Below are positions 24,016 to 33,278 of a stretch of 64,000 nt of DNA, one piece after another (position 1 is the first letter of the stretch; every line of letters begins with the position of its first letter). Source of the DNA: Bacillota bacterium (GTDB lineage Bacteria > Bacillota > Clostridia > Acetivibrionales > JAMNXU01); contig JAMNXU010000003.1 of assembly GCA_023623175.1 (NCBI GenBank), positions 1 to 64,000 on the forward strand, in the 5' to 3' direction. The position numbers and the translations under genes were made by a program. Under the pieces are notes generated by a model. That model was given only the letters and a program-made list of their open reading frames with translations, searched no databases and had not been told where the DNA came from.

Positions 24016-26121
24016 CTAAAGACCCAGTCCGTTCAGCTTGTCGCCGAACCTTTTCAGAATCTCCAGCCTGAGGAACCTGTGGTCCTCGCGCCGGAGGAAC
24101 CTGTCCACGGAAAGTATTTCAGCGGCTGCCTGCTGGCACAGTTTTAGTATGTCCATGTCGCGATAAAGATTCGCGATCCTGAGATCGGGCAGTCCGTGCT
24201 GCCGCGTTCCGAAAAACTCTCCGGGTCCCCTGAGTTCGAGGTCCTTTTCGGCAATTTCAAAACCGTCATTGGAATTTTGCAGCACTTTCATGCGTTCCCT
24301 GGAAATCTCCGTTTTACCGTCATTGAACAGTATGCAGTAGGACTGGTGTTCGCCCCTGCCCACGCGCCCCCTGAGCTGGTGGAGCTGGGCCAGGCCGAAT
24401 CTCTCGGCATTTTCGATCACCATAATCGTGGCGTTGGGAACATTCACTCCCACTTCGATCACCGTTGTGGAAACCAGTATATCGATTTTGCCTTCCACAA
24501 ATCCTTTCATTACTTTTTCCTTTTCCGCGGGTCTCATTTTGCCGTGAATAAGTCCCACGCTCAGGTCGCTGAACTGTGCCGCGACTTTTTCCGCGGTTTC
24601 CTGCGCCGATTTTGCTTCCACGGCGTCCGATTCCTCGATCAGCGGGCAAACAATGTAAACCTGCCGCCCTTCCTTCACCATTTTCCTTACGAAATTGTTT
24701 ATCCTCGGCCTCATGGTTTCATCCACGGCGTAGGTTTTCACGGGTTTCCGACCCGGGGGCAGTTCATCGATAATTGAAATGTCCAGGTCCCCGTAAAGTA
24801 TCAGCGCCAGTGTCCTCGGGATGGGCGTAGCGGTCATTACAAGGACATCGGGATTGTCGCCCTTTTGTGAAAGGATACTTCTCTGCCTGACTCCGAACCG
24901 GTGCTGCTCGTCAGTAACCACAAGCCCCAGTTTTTTAAACTCAACGCCTTCTTCAATGAGGGCATGGGTCCCTATGACTATATCTGTTTCTCCCGATGCA
25001 AGGCTTTCAAGCAGAGCATTTTTTTCTTTCCTTCCAATACTGCCCGTCAGGAGCCCCACCTTTACGCCGTGGGCGTCGAGCAGGCCTTTTATCGATGAAT
25101 AATGCTGTTCGGCAAGAATTTCCGTGGGTACCATCAGGGCGCCCTGGTATCCGCTTTTAACCGCCTTGTACAGCGCCAGCACTGCGACGATGGTCTTGCC
25201 CGAACCCACATCACCCTGTACGAGGCGGTTCATCACCCTGTTGCTTTCCATGTCGGCCTCTATTTCGCGGAATACCCTCAACTGCGCCGAAGTCAATTTG
25301 AACGGAAGGCCCGATATGAACGCGTCCATTTCTTCCCGGAGCTCTTGGAACGCGATGCCCTCCCTCGACTGACCGATCGCGTTTTTTATGCTCAGAAGTC
25401 CCAGCTGCAGTATCAGAAGCTCTTCAAAAGCAAGCCTGTATCGGGCATTTTTATAGTCTTCCTCGCTCGAGGGAAAATGAATATTCGATATCGAATAATT
25501 TATCTCGCTCAATTTATATTTATTTCGAAGCCATTGGGGCAGGGGGTCTGCGAGTTTTCCTTCGACGAGCCTGAGCGCGCTTTCTATCACGGACCGGATG
25601 ACGTTTTGAGTCAGTTTGGCGGTGGAAGGATATATGGGCACTATCCGGCAGGTATTCCTGAACTCTCCGCGGTCAAGCCTTTCAAAAACGGGATTCTGAA
25701 CTTCAAATACCCTGTACTTTCTCGTTATTTTTCCGTAAAAAACATAGCTTTCACCGGGTTTGAAAACCTTCTTTATGTAATGCTGGTTGAACCATGTGGC
25801 TACAATTGTTCCCGTCTCGTCGCGGATGAACATCCTGTAGATAACCAGTCCCTTTCTCGGCCTGGTCTCATGGACGGGTCCCGCCACCATTCCCTCGAAA
25901 GCGCATGATTCCCCGTCTTCCAGCTGAACTATCTTTTTCAGCCTCGAACGGTCCTCGTAGGTGCGCGGAAAGTACCTGATAACGTCTTCTATGGTATTAA
26001 CGCCAAGCTTCTGAAAAAGTGTCGCTCTTGAAGAGCCCACATTTTTCAGGCTCTGGAGTGGCTTTGACAGTATTTGGTCCGTACCAAGGCTCAAAAACAA
26101 CACCCCATTGCTGAAGTACAA
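24016..26121 (-). CDS. recG: ATP-dependent DNA helicase RecG
   Basis: The product is 701 residues. The N-terminal wedge domain with OB-fold carries [17 protein letters not shown] and [21 protein letters not shown]. The two RecA-like helicase domains have Walker A GDVGSGKT, the DEQH box [30 protein letters not shown] and [10 protein letters not shown]. RecG remodels stalled replication forks and branched DNA. The start is uncertain: candidates are a TTG at 26121 and GTG or TTG codons six to nine codons later, none with a clear GGAGG. It is divergent from rpmB. Confidence 0.96.
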   Translation of the reverse strand: MYFSNGVLFLSLGTDQILSKPLQSLKNVGSSRATLFQKLGVNTIEDVIRYFPRTYEDRSRLKKIVQLEDGESCAFEGMVAGPVHETRPRKGLVIYRMFIRDETGTIVATWFNQHYIKKVFKPGESYVFYGKITRKYRVFEVQNPVFERLDRGEFRNTCRIVPIYPSTAKLTQNVIRSVIESALRLVEGKLADPLPQWLRNKYKLSEINYSISNIHFPSSEEDYKNARYRLAFEELLILQLGLLSIKNAIGQSREGIAFQELREEMDAFISGLPFKLTSAQLRVFREIEADMESNRVMNRLVQGDVGSGKTIVAVLALYKAVKSGYQGALMVPTEILAEQHYSSIKGLLDAHGVKVGLLTGSIGRKEKNALLESLASGETDIVIGTHALIEEGVEFKKLGLVVTDEQHRFGVRQRSILSQKGDNPDVLVMTATPIPRTLALILYGDLDISIIDELPPGRKPVKTYAVDETMRPRINNFVRKMVKEGRQVYIVCPLIEESDAVEAKSAQETAEKVAAQFSDLSVGLIHGKMRPAEKEKVMKGFVEGKIDILVSTTVIEVGVNVPNATIMVIENAERFGLAQLHQLRGRVGRGEHQSYCILFNDGKTEISRERMKVLQNSNDGFEIAEKDLELRGPGEFFGTRQHGLPDLRIANLYRDMDILKLCQQAAAEILSVDRFLRREDHRFLRLEILKRFGDKLNGLGL

Positions 26122-26205
26122 TATAAAGCACTAATATAATTTTAGTACAATGCCGTGAGGTTTGCCATAATATCATTGTAATTGTCATGAATTCTTAAAA
26201 AAAAC

Positions 26206-26235
26206 TTGCAGTAAAGGGATTGTATATGCTAGAAT
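26206..26235 (+). promoter_or_regulatory. Promoter of rpmB
   Basis: TTGCAG (26206-26211), an 18-base spacer ending in an extended -10 TGC, then TAGAAT (26230-26235). The start would lie about 70 bases before the rpmB ATG. Confidence 0.65.
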
Positions 26236-26311
26236 AGTAAATGCTGTTGTTGGAATAACGAATTTTTGTTCGGATTTTTATTTCTCCGGCTTCAAAGGAG
26301 GTGTGATATAA

Positions 26312-26500
26312 ATGGCAAAATGCAATATTTGCAGCAAGTCAACCACATTCGGCCACAACCGCAGCCACGCTGAAAACAAAACCAGAAGGTCCTGGAAGCC
26401 AAATGTGAGGAAGATTAAAGTTGTGGAAAACGGAACGCCGAAAACCATCTATGTTTGCACAAGGTGCCTTCGTTCCAACAAGGTGACACGGGCTATATAA
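26312..26500 (+). CDS. rpmB: 50S ribosomal protein L28
   Basis: The 62-residue basic protein begins MAKCNICSKSTTFGHNRSH and ends YVCTRCLRSNKVTRAI. Two CxxC pairs make it the zinc-binding form of L28. AAAGGAGG precedes the ATG at about ten bases. It has its own promoter and terminator and is divergent from recG. Confidence 0.98.
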   Translation: MAKCNICSKSTTFGHNRSHAENKTRRSWKPNVRKIKVVENGTPKTIYVCTRCLRSNKVTRAI

Positions 26501-26597
26501 TTCGGCTGTATAATTTAGTCAAGATCAATTTAATGAAAAAGTTAAATTAATGAAAAAACCAAATTTAAAAAGATCAAATCAATAAAAAGAACAATTG

Positions 26598-26625
26598 AAA
26601 AAAAGTGGCTCGAGCCACTTTTTTA
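26598..26625 (+). terminator. Terminator of rpmB
   Basis: A self-complementary GTGGCTC/GAGCCAC stem (26605-26611 with 26612-26618) is extended by flanking A and T runs, with a T6 tail on the plus strand. Because a loop needs some bases, the central pairs must open. It can also work on the minus strand for nth. Confidence 0.75.
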
Positions 26626-26823
26626 GTTTGGACCGGATTATGTATCCCGCCTGTCGCTTAGCCGATTCTCAATACTTTTTTTAAAAAGCTCCCGAAAAAT
26701 TTAGGCATCTTTAATACAATGATCTTCACCGCTACTTTCCCCCTAACAGACAACCAAGTTTAACTACGGTATACCGGATAATAACAGTATATTCAAAAGG
26801 CATTTTTTTGTGACAGGGAGCAA
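26626..26823. other. Non-coding gap between rpmB and nth
   Basis: The 323-base space between the two convergent stops holds the rpmB terminator and an A-rich tract at 26515-26600 (runs of TTAAATTAA and AAAAA). Beyond the terminator no gene, repeat or clear signal was seen. Confidence 0.5.
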
Positions 26824-27456
26824 TTATTTATCTTTACCGTAATCGCACAGGCTTTTTACGGGGCATGCGGAACAATCCGGTTTTCTTGCCTTGCAGTATT
26901 TTCTGCCGTGATAAATCATCTGGTGGCAAAACCTGGTCCATTTTTCCCTCGGCAGTATTTTCATCAGGTCAAACTCGACTTTTACCGGGTCATCGTGCCT
27001 CGTGAAACCCATCCTTCTTGACAGCCTTCCCACATGGGTGTCCACCACGATGCCGGGTACCCCGAAAATGTCTCCGAGTACCAGGTTTGCCGTTTTTCTT
27101 CCGACTCCGGGAAGCTTCAGTAAATCCTCCATATTATCGGGTACCTTTCCGCCGAATTGTTCAACTATCATCCTGCAGCAGCCTATTATGTTCCTCGCCT
27201 TGTTCCTGAAAAATCCCGTCGGCTTTATATCCTGCTCAAGCTCACGGACATCGGCATTGGCAAAATCATGGGCGTTTTTGTATTTTCTGAACAAATCTGG
27301 CGTTACCTGGTTTACGCGCTCGTCGGTGCATTGGGCCGAAAGCTGTGTCGCTATTAAAAGCTGCAGCGGATCTTCATATGTGAGCGAACAACCGGCGTCG
27401 GGATAAATTTCATCAAAAATTTTAATAATTTCAAGGGCACGTTGCTTTACGTCCAT
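26824..27456 (-). CDS. nth: Endonuclease III
   Basis: The 210-residue DNA glycosylase/AP lyase removes oxidised pyrimidines. It shows the helix-hairpin-helix LLKLPGVGRKTANLVLG with the catalytic Lys, the catalytic Asp in VVDTHVGRLSRRM and the iron-sulphur ligands C-x6-C-x2-C-x5-C at the C-terminus (CKARKPDCSACPVKSLC). Length is standard. It is apparently monocistronic. The promoter was not identified. Confidence 0.96.
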   Translation of the reverse strand: MDVKQRALEIIKIFDEIYPDAGCSLTYEDPLQLLIATQLSAQCTDERVNQVTPDLFRKYKNAHDFANADVRELEQDIKPTGFFRNKARNIIGCCRMIVEQFGGKVPDNMEDLLKLPGVGRKTANLVLGDIFGVPGIVVDTHVGRLSRRMGFTRHDDPVKVEFDLMKILPREKWTRFCHQMIYHGRKYCKARKPDCSACPVKSLCDYGKDK

Positions 27457-27675
27457 TCTTTTCCCCCTGTTTTCCTTTTTTTATGCAGATTCTTAATTGT
27501 CATGTGATTTTCTTGTTTTTTTGCCGGGTTTTAATTTTTCCGTCCTAAAATATATTAACAGCTTTGACAGTGATTAAACCGAAATATATAAATCAAATTA
27601 GCATATACCCCGGATCATATCAACCTCCTGCTTTTATCCTTCCATCCTGCCCGGTGGATACATTGTACGGCCAGT
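27457..27675. other. Non-coding gap upstream of nth
   Basis: AT-rich space between nth and the htrA terminator. On the minus strand an AGGAGG followed by an ATG and only four more codons (near 27620-27635) may be a relic of a gene start. No full gene was found. Next to it (27676-27717) is a pair of direct repeats listed separately. Confidence 0.4.
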
Positions 27676-27717
27676 AACGGTATTTTGCTCACAAAAACAA
27701 CTGTATTTTGCCCACAA
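27676..27717. repeat. Two 19-bp direct repeats, possible insertion-element remnant
   Basis: Positions 27676-27694 and 27699-27717 match at 17 of 19 bases (pattern AACNGTATTTTGCNCACAA) and start 23 bases apart. Short repeats of this kind near GCAAAATA are reminiscent of the multiple terminal repeats of IS21-family elements, but no transposase is nearby. The assignment is a guess from pattern memory. Confidence 0.35.
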
Positions 27718-27722
27718 TTAAG

Positions 27723-27746
27723 GAAAAAGCGGCTTGATGGGCCGCC
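27723..27746 (-). terminator. Terminator of htrA
   Basis: On the minus strand GCGGC (27741-27745) pairs with GCCGC (27729-27733) around a seven-base loop, and a T5 run follows. It lies about 80 bases after the htrA stop. Confidence 0.7.
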
Positions 27747-27823
27747 TGAAACCTTTTTTACTCGATTATGCGTTTTCATTTATAATTTACGCATTCTCAC
27801 CACGACTATGCTCTTCCACTTAA

Positions 27824-29488
27824 TCAGTATTTTGCCTCGGTTAATGTAACCTTCAGCGTCTTGTATTCTCCGTCCCTGTAAATCTCCACGGTCACGACAT
27901 CCCCGGGTTTTTTCGTATCCTTGATTGCATTTATGTCATCGACGGTATAAACGCGTTTTCCGTCAAACTTGGTTATTATATCGCCGACCTGTATGCCGGC
28001 CTTTTCAGCTCCGCTCATAATGTGGACTTCCCTTACATAAACGCCGTAAGGAGTACCATACATTTCCGCTATTTCCTCTGTATACTGGGGATGGGCCGTA
28101 ATCCCGAGCCATGGTCTGCCCTTGACATAACCTACTTCAATAAGGGAATCGGTTATCTCCCTTGCCTTGTTTATCGGAATTGCAAAACCGAGGCCTTCCA
28201 TGTCGTAACCGACTATTTTAAGCCTGTTGACGCCAATTATCTCTCCCTTTGAGTTTACAAGGGCTCCCCCGCTGTTACCCGGACTAATCGCAGCATCGGT
28301 CTGTATCAGCTGCAGCTCGGTGCCGTCGTCCAGGGGCAATTTCCTGTTCACTCCGCTGATAACACCGGAAGTAACCGATCCTGCCAGCTCCAGTCCGCCC
28401 GGGTTTCCTATGGCCACGGCAAGCTCTCCTACCCTTATTTTGTCCGAGTCACCCATTTTTGCTACCGGCAGGTTCGTTGCATTAATTTTAAGAACCGCAA
28501 GGTCAGTTTTATAATCGCCGCCGATGTATTCGGCAACATAGGGTTTATTGGGCTTGTTGGGAAGAATTATTTCAATTTTTGAATCCTTTTTCACCTTGTT
28601 CGTCGTAAGATCCAGCGCGTTCTGAATAACGTGGAAATTCGTCATTATATATCCGTCTTTCCTTATTATTACGCCGGAAGCGACACCTTCTTCCTGCCGG
28701 GATCTGAACAGGAAGTTGCCGGTATTTTTATAGGTAACCTTTACACCCACAACGGTCGGACCGACAGCCTCAGCTATTTCAGCCACAAGATTGCTTTCCC
28801 CTATTACCTCCAGCTTCTTGTCAACGCTCAGTGCCCTGACAGCCGAACTGTCAATGTAATTTCCCGCAATTTCCTGCAAATACTCCCTTACGGCTGGTGA
28901 AGTCTTGGGAAGGAATACAAGCATGGCTGCAAAGGCAAAGGCTCCGATGAATGCGCTGACAACCGACACCAGCGCAAGCTGCCACAGGGACCTGTCTTTT
29001 TTCTGCGGCCGCTTCCTGTAATTTTCGGTGTAGAACGGCGCATCCCTGAGGGCATGCCTGCAGTCGGCCGGCGCCGCGCCGGTCCCGCTGTCTTTCAGCC
29101 CTGGTCCGGTATTTTCCGTCTCCGATCCCGGATCCGGAGTTACGGGAAGCTTCTCTGTTTCTGCCTGCAACGCTTCCGGTGAAACGTCATTCGCAGGCGC
29201 ACCTGCTTCATTTTCATTGCAGCAGTTCATGCCGGTATTTTCATTGTCACTGTTATTGGCGCCGGCATCTTCGTTACTGCATCCGACAGCTGCATTGGTT
29301 TCATCTGTATGATCATCAGCGGCATTGGTTTCTGTCTGCCGGGAATCTTCCGAAGTACTGGCGGTAGCTGTATTTTCCGCTGATTCGTTTTCTGTTGATT
29401 CGTTTTCTGCTGATTCATTTTTTACCGGTTCATTTTCATTTTTCAGTGATTCATTTTCTGCATTGTGGCTGGCCATGAATTCGTCCAT
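27824..29488 (-). CDS. htrA: HtrA/DegP-like membrane serine protease with PDZ domain
   Basis: The product is about 554 residues. An unusually long cytoplasmic N-terminal arm (about 165 residues, rich in Asn, Glu, Ser and Thr) is followed by a membrane helix (LALVSVVSAFIGAFAFAAMLVF). Next come the trypsin-like domain (His in NFHVIQNA, Asp in DYKTDLAVL, Ser in SPGNSGGALV) and one PDZ domain (YGVYVREVHIMSGAEKAGIQVGDIITKFDGK). It degrades misfolded proteins outside the membrane. ATG 29488 with GGGGAG at eight bases is preferred over a GTG three codons earlier. It follows a two-component system on the same strand, a CssRS-HtrA-like arrangement. Confidence 0.93.
   Translation of the reverse strand: MDEFMASHNAENESLKNENEPVKNESAENESTENESAENTATASTSEDSRQTETNAADDHTDETNAAVGCSNEDAGANNSDNENTGMNCCNENEAGAPANDVSPEALQAETEKLPVTPDPGSETENTGPGLKDSGTGAAPADCRHALRDAPFYTENYRKRPQKKDRSLWQLALVSVVSAFIGAFAFAAMLVFLPKTSPAVREYLQEIAGNYIDSSAVRALSVDKKLEVIGESNLVAEIAEAVGPTVVGVKVTYKNTGNFLFRSRQEEGVASGVIIRKDGYIMTNFHVIQNALDLTTNKVKKDSKIEIILPNKPNKPYVAEYIGGDYKTDLAVLKINATNLPVAKMGDSDKIRVGELAVAIGNPGGLELAGSVTSGVISGVNRKLPLDDGTELQLIQTDAAISPGNSGGALVNSKGEIIGVNRLKIVGYDMEGLGFAIPINKAREITDSLIEVGYVKGRPWLGITAHPQYTEEIAEMYGTPYGVYVREVHIMSGAEKAGIQVGDIITKFDGKRVYTVDDINAIKDTKKPGDVVTVEIYRDGEYKTLKVTLTEAKY
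29381..29440 (-). repeat. 15-bp tandem repeat inside htrA
   Basis: Four consecutive 15-bp units (29381-29395, 29396-29410, 29411-29425, 29426-29440), the first two differing at one base, encode repeated N-E-S-x-x type pentapeptides in the cytoplasmic arm of HtrA. The unit length keeps the frame, so copy number can vary without breaking the protein. Confidence 0.7.
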
Positions 29489-29560
29489 TCCATACACTCC
29501 CCGCTATTTACTTTTATACTTATGATAAAGCATATTTTTGAAGATTCTGTGAATAAAGTG

Positions 29561-31057
29561 TTAACTTTGGGTTTCAATGTTCCTTGACGTAGCGGCCGGC
29601 AGGTAAAAGCTGAATTTAGTGCCTTTTCCCGGTTCGCTCTCCACCTTTATTTCGCTCTTGTGCTCGAGGATTATATTTCTCACTATGGACAAGCCGAGTC
29701 CCGTTCCGCTTTTGTCCCTGCTCCTCGATCGGTCGGTCTTGTAGAATCTCTCCCATATCAGTTCCAGGTCCGCCGGGTCTATGCCGATACCCGTATCCTT
29801 CACCGAAATCAGCACCCTGTCCTTCTGCTTTTCGGTGGAAACGGTGATAAGCCCTTTCGGCGGCGTAAACTTGATCGCATTGTGAAGCAGGTTTATAAGC
29901 ACCCTTTCTATGGCATCGGGATCAGCCCTGACAAGAATCTCCTCCTCGTCAAATTCCGCCTCGATATTTAGCTCTTTTTCCAAAATCATATTTTCGAGTT
30001 TTATTATACATCTTCTTATCAGTTCGTTAATGCTGAAATTCCTCAAGTTCAGCTTGAGTTCCCCGGCTTCCATGCGCGCCAGGTCAAGCAGGTTGTTCAC
30101 AAGCCTGTTCAGGCGGTTTACCTCGTCGCGGACGATCGTAAGATATTCCCTATGTTTTTCCGGGGGGATGGTTCCGTCAAGAATTCCTTCTATGAAACCT
30201 CTTATGGAAGTCATCGGGGTTCTGAGCTCGTGGGACACATTGGCGATGAATCCCCGTCTCATTTCTTCGAGGTTCTTGAGAGCCGTGATCATCTGGTTGA
30301 AACTTACAGCAAGTTCGCCAATTTCATCACTGGAATTCACCTCGAGTTTTTGCCTGAATTCGCCGGCAGCAATAATCTTTGCGGCATTTTTCATTTCCTT
30401 GAGGGGTTTTACCAGGTGCCTGGAGAAAAAGTACACGATGACCGTCGATATAGGAACGGAAACCATTATTGAAATGAAGAAAAACCTCAATACATCGGAC
30501 CTGGTCTTGTTCACCTGTGCAACAGGTATGTTGAAAAAAACCGCGTAATCAGGCGGAAGCTTATTCCCTGCCGAGGCATATTCAAGCGGTTTTGCAAAGG
30601 TCAGCCACGACCAGCCGGTATTTTTGAAAAGGCCATAGAAGCTGCCCTGTTCGATAATTATTCCCGGGGGATCTGAAAACAGTCTTTTGTACTGCCTCGG
30701 GTCCGGCAGTCGCAGTCCCTTCGCCGTTATGGCAAACGAAGTGTTTTCAGGGATGCTTGAAAGCTCGTCCACAATGTAGCCTTCCCTGTCCACGATCCAT
30801 ATATTGGCACGGGAAACGTAGCCGCATACTTCAATAGTTTCCTGTAGATATCTCTGGTAAAACAGGTTGTCGCTGTTCTCCCACAACAGGTTGAAAGCCT
30901 CATTGATCTTGTCGGCGTAAACTTTAAGGTTTTGTACCGTATCCCTCGAAATATACTTGTTAAGAAAGAAAAACAGCGACATGCCCGAAATGGAAAAACT
31001 GATGAAAATCGTGGCTATGAATATGGTTATGAGTTTCGCAGATATAGACCGCCGCAT
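29561..31057 (-). CDS. Sensor histidine kinase
   Basis: The 498-residue kinase has an N-terminal membrane helix (LITIFIATIFISFSISGMSLFFF), an extracytoplasmic sensor domain of about 155 residues and a second helix (FFFISIMVSVPISTVIVYFF). A HAMP domain, a HisKA domain with the phospho-acceptor in FIANVSHELRTPMTSIRGF and an ATPase domain (NLLHNAIKFTP, DTGIGI, GTGLGLSI) follow. Its ATG overlaps the stop of the response regulator gene by one base (TAATG). The sensor domain was not recognised. With htrA downstream, secretion or envelope stress is a reasonable input (inference). Confidence 0.93.
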   Translation of the reverse strand: MRRSISAKLITIFIATIFISFSISGMSLFFFLNKYISRDTVQNLKVYADKINEAFNLLWENSDNLFYQRYLQETIEVCGYVSRANIWIVDREGYIVDELSSIPENTSFAITAKGLRLPDPRQYKRLFSDPPGIIIEQGSFYGLFKNTGWSWLTFAKPLEYASAGNKLPPDYAVFFNIPVAQVNKTRSDVLRFFFISIMVSVPISTVIVYFFSRHLVKPLKEMKNAAKIIAAGEFRQKLEVNSSDEIGELAVSFNQMITALKNLEEMRRGFIANVSHELRTPMTSIRGFIEGILDGTIPPEKHREYLTIVRDEVNRLNRLVNNLLDLARMEAGELKLNLRNFSINELIRRCIIKLENMILEKELNIEAEFDEEEILVRADPDAIERVLINLLHNAIKFTPPKGLITVSTEKQKDRVLISVKDTGIGIDPADLELIWERFYKTDRSRSRDKSGTGLGLSIVRNIILEHKSEIKVESEPGKGTKFSFYLPAATSRNIETQS

Positions 31058-31743
31058 TATTTCACCTCAAACTTGTAGCCCACGCCCCAGACGGTTTTGA
31101 GCTGCCAGACCTGGTCCTTTGACTCAAGTTTTTCCCTCAGCCTCTTTATATGGACGTCGACGGTCCTGGAATCTCCGTAAAAATCAAACCCCCATACATG
31201 CTCGAGGAGTTGTTCCCGCGTAAAAACCTTGTTGGGATTGGAAGCCAGGAAAAACAGCAGTTCCAGCTCCTTGGGCGGCAGTTCCAGCTCCTTTCCGTTT
31301 ATGCGGACTGTATAATTGGATTTGTTTATAACGAGGTTCGGGTAGACAATTTCCTCGTAGTCGGCTTCCTTGTGCTCGTACCGGCGCAGCACGGCCTTTA
31401 TTCTGGCCAGCAGCTCTTTCGGATCAAAGGGTTTTACCATGTAATCATCGGCGCCAAGCTCCAGACCCAGCACCTTGTCAAAGGTCTCTCCCTTCGCCGA
31501 CAGCATTATTATCGGCACGCTGCTGAGTTTGCGTATTTCCCTGCAAACCTGCCATCCGTCAATACCCGGAAGCATTATGTCCAATATGACAATGCCGGGC
31601 GCGAATTCCCTGAACGCCTCAACAGCCTTTATGCCGTCGTACACGGCCCTGACTTCATAACCTTCCTTTTCGGCGTAAAGCCTTATAAGTTCGCAGATAT
31701 TATGGTCGTCGTCAATGACGAGCACTTTCAGTTTGCTGCTCAT
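31057..31743 (-). CDS. OmpR-family response regulator
   Basis: The 228-residue protein has a receiver domain (acidic pocket DDDH, phospho-acceptor in VILDIMLPGIDGW, Lys in YMVKPFDPKELLARI) and a winged-helix DNA-binding domain (LELLFFLASNPNKVFTREQLLEHVWGFDFYGDSRTVDVHIKRLREKL). It is the first gene of the regulator-kinase-htrA operon and the likely activator of it. A candidate promoter lies at 31798-31827. Confidence 0.95.
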   Translation of the reverse strand: MSSKLKVLVIDDDHNICELIRLYAEKEGYEVRAVYDGIKAVEAFREFAPGIVILDIMLPGIDGWQVCREIRKLSSVPIIMLSAKGETFDKVLGLELGADDYMVKPFDPKELLARIKAVLRRYEHKEADYEEIVYPNLVINKSNYTVRINGKELELPPKELELLFFLASNPNKVFTREQLLEHVWGFDFYGDSRTVDVHIKRLREKLESKDQVWQLKTVWGVGYKFEVK

Positions 31744-31797
31744 TCAACCACTTCCCAGGAAAGTATTTGCCTGCGGCGGAAATGTAATACCAAATAA

Positions 31798-31827
31798 AAT
31801 ATATCATTGTACCCGGGGTCAGAACAA
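31798..31827 (-). promoter_or_regulatory. Candidate promoter of the two-component/htrA operon
   Basis: On the minus strand TTGTTC (31822-31827) and TATATT (31798-31803) are 18 bases apart, about 50 bases before the response regulator start. The match is moderate. No repeated regulator box was recognised nearby. Confidence 0.4.
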
Positions 31828-31905
31828 CCCTGTATTTGCACAAAGGCACCCTGAAAACGAATCGAGCGCTGCGCATAATCGTACCAATTAACAACATATT
31901 TTTTA

Positions 31906-31934
31906 TAGACAGACTGTCCGGACACCGATATTAT
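31906..31934 (+). promoter_or_regulatory. Promoter of the aldo/keto reductase gene
   Basis: TAGACA (31906-31911), a 17-base spacer and TATTAT (31929-31934), each one base off consensus. The gene starts about 110 bases downstream. An alternative -10 (TATAAT at 31940-31945) overlaps a palindromic AT tract. Confidence 0.5.
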
Positions 31935-32047
31935 ATTGTATATAATATTAGTTATGTACGGCCGGAAAATAATTCGGCCCCGTTTTTCCGGAGAGCAATA
32001 ATATTTTTGACATTTTTACTTTCAATGATTATAACAGGAGTGATACC

Positions 32048-33169
32048 ATGCAATACAGAAAATTCGGAAATACCGGCGTGGAAATTTCGGCCCTGGGCTT
32101 CGGCGCAATGCGCCTTCCCCATTACAGCGAAAACGGGCAGGTTTATGTCAGGGAAGACGAAGCTGTTGCTGTGCTGCGCCATGCTTTTGACCTGGGTGTA
32201 AACTATGTTGACACGGCTTACAGGTACCTTGGCGGGAACAGCGAAATTGCTGTTGGAAAAGCTCTGAAGGGATATCGCGACAGGGTTTACGTGTCCACGA
32301 AAGTACCAACGTGGAACATCACAAAGCAGAGCGATTACAGGCGTTTTCTCGAAGAGCAGCTCAGGAAACTGGATGTGGATTATATAGACTTCTACCATTT
32401 CCACGGCCTTTCCCTCAATTCATGGGAGAATATCGTGCGAAAATTCGATCTCGTCAGCGAAGCGGAAAAGGCAAAAGCCGAAGGCCTTATAAAGCATATT
32501 TCGTTCTCATTCCATGACAAGCCCGAAGTCATGAAAATGCTTGCGGACACCGGCATCTTTTCGTCGGTACTGTGCCAGTACAACCTCCTGGACCGGTCCA
32601 ACGAGGAAGCTATTGCCTATGTTAGGCAAAAAGGCCTTGGAGTCGTTATAATGGGCCCTGTCGCCGGTGGCAGGCTCGCCGCTCCTTCCGAGCTGATAAC
32701 GAAAACCCTCGAAGGCAAAGTAAAGAGCACCCCTGAAGTCGCCCTGCGGTTCGTTCTCGGCAATCCCAACGTCTGCTGTGCTCTTTCCGGAATGTCCACG
32801 ATCGCCATGGTGGACGAAAACGCAGCGGTTGCTTCCATAGAGGAACCCCTGTCAAAGGATGACTGGAACAGGATAAATGCAATGCTCGAGGAAACCAGGA
32901 AGCTTGCGGATCTCTATTGTACGGGCTGTTCATACTGCATGCCCTGTCCGCAGAAAATAGACATCCCCGAGGTCTTCCGCCTCATGATATATCACAGGGT
33001 TTACGGTTTGACGGACACTGCCAGGAATGAATTCAAAAGATTTGGCAAAGAAGGACATTCCGCGGCGCCGTCTGCCTGCGTCGAATGCGGCGCGTGCGAG
33101 AAAAAATGCCCGCAGCATATTAAAATAAGGGAGCAGCTCAAACAGGCAACGGCTGAATTAAGCCAGTAA
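32048..33169 (+). CDS. Aldo/keto reductase with C-terminal ferredoxin domain
   Basis: The product is 373 residues. A TIM-barrel aldo/keto reductase domain (MQYRKFGNTGVEISALGFGAMRLP, VNYVDTAYRYLGGNSEIAVGKAL, STKVPTW) is followed by a C-terminal domain with two iron-sulphur clusters (CTGCSYCMPCPQ and CVECGACEKKCPQ). Such fused proteins are common in anaerobes and probably couple ferredoxin-type electron transfer to carbonyl reduction. The substrate is unknown. Its own promoter is at 31906. The GH4 gene follows 109 bases downstream. Confidence 0.93.
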   Translation: MQYRKFGNTGVEISALGFGAMRLPHYSENGQVYVREDEAVAVLRHAFDLGVNYVDTAYRYLGGNSEIAVGKALKGYRDRVYVSTKVPTWNITKQSDYRRFLEEQLRKLDVDYIDFYHFHGLSLNSWENIVRKFDLVSEAEKAKAEGLIKHISFSFHDKPEVMKMLADTGIFSSVLCQYNLLDRSNEEAIAYVRQKGLGVVIMGPVAGGRLAAPSELITKTLEGKVKSTPEVALRFVLGNPNVCCALSGMSTIAMVDENAAVASIEEPLSKDDWNRINAMLEETRKLADLYCTGCSYCMPCPQKIDIPEVFRLMIYHRVYGLTDTARNEFKRFGKEGHSAAPSACVECGACEKKCPQHIKIREQLKQATAELSQ

Positions 33170-33278
33170 GACCCTGATGTATCTTTCTTCAAAAGTATTA
33201 TACCTTACGAGTATTATAATTAATTAATACTTAATAATAAAACACACATAATTAAATAATCCTCAAAGGAGTGATAAA

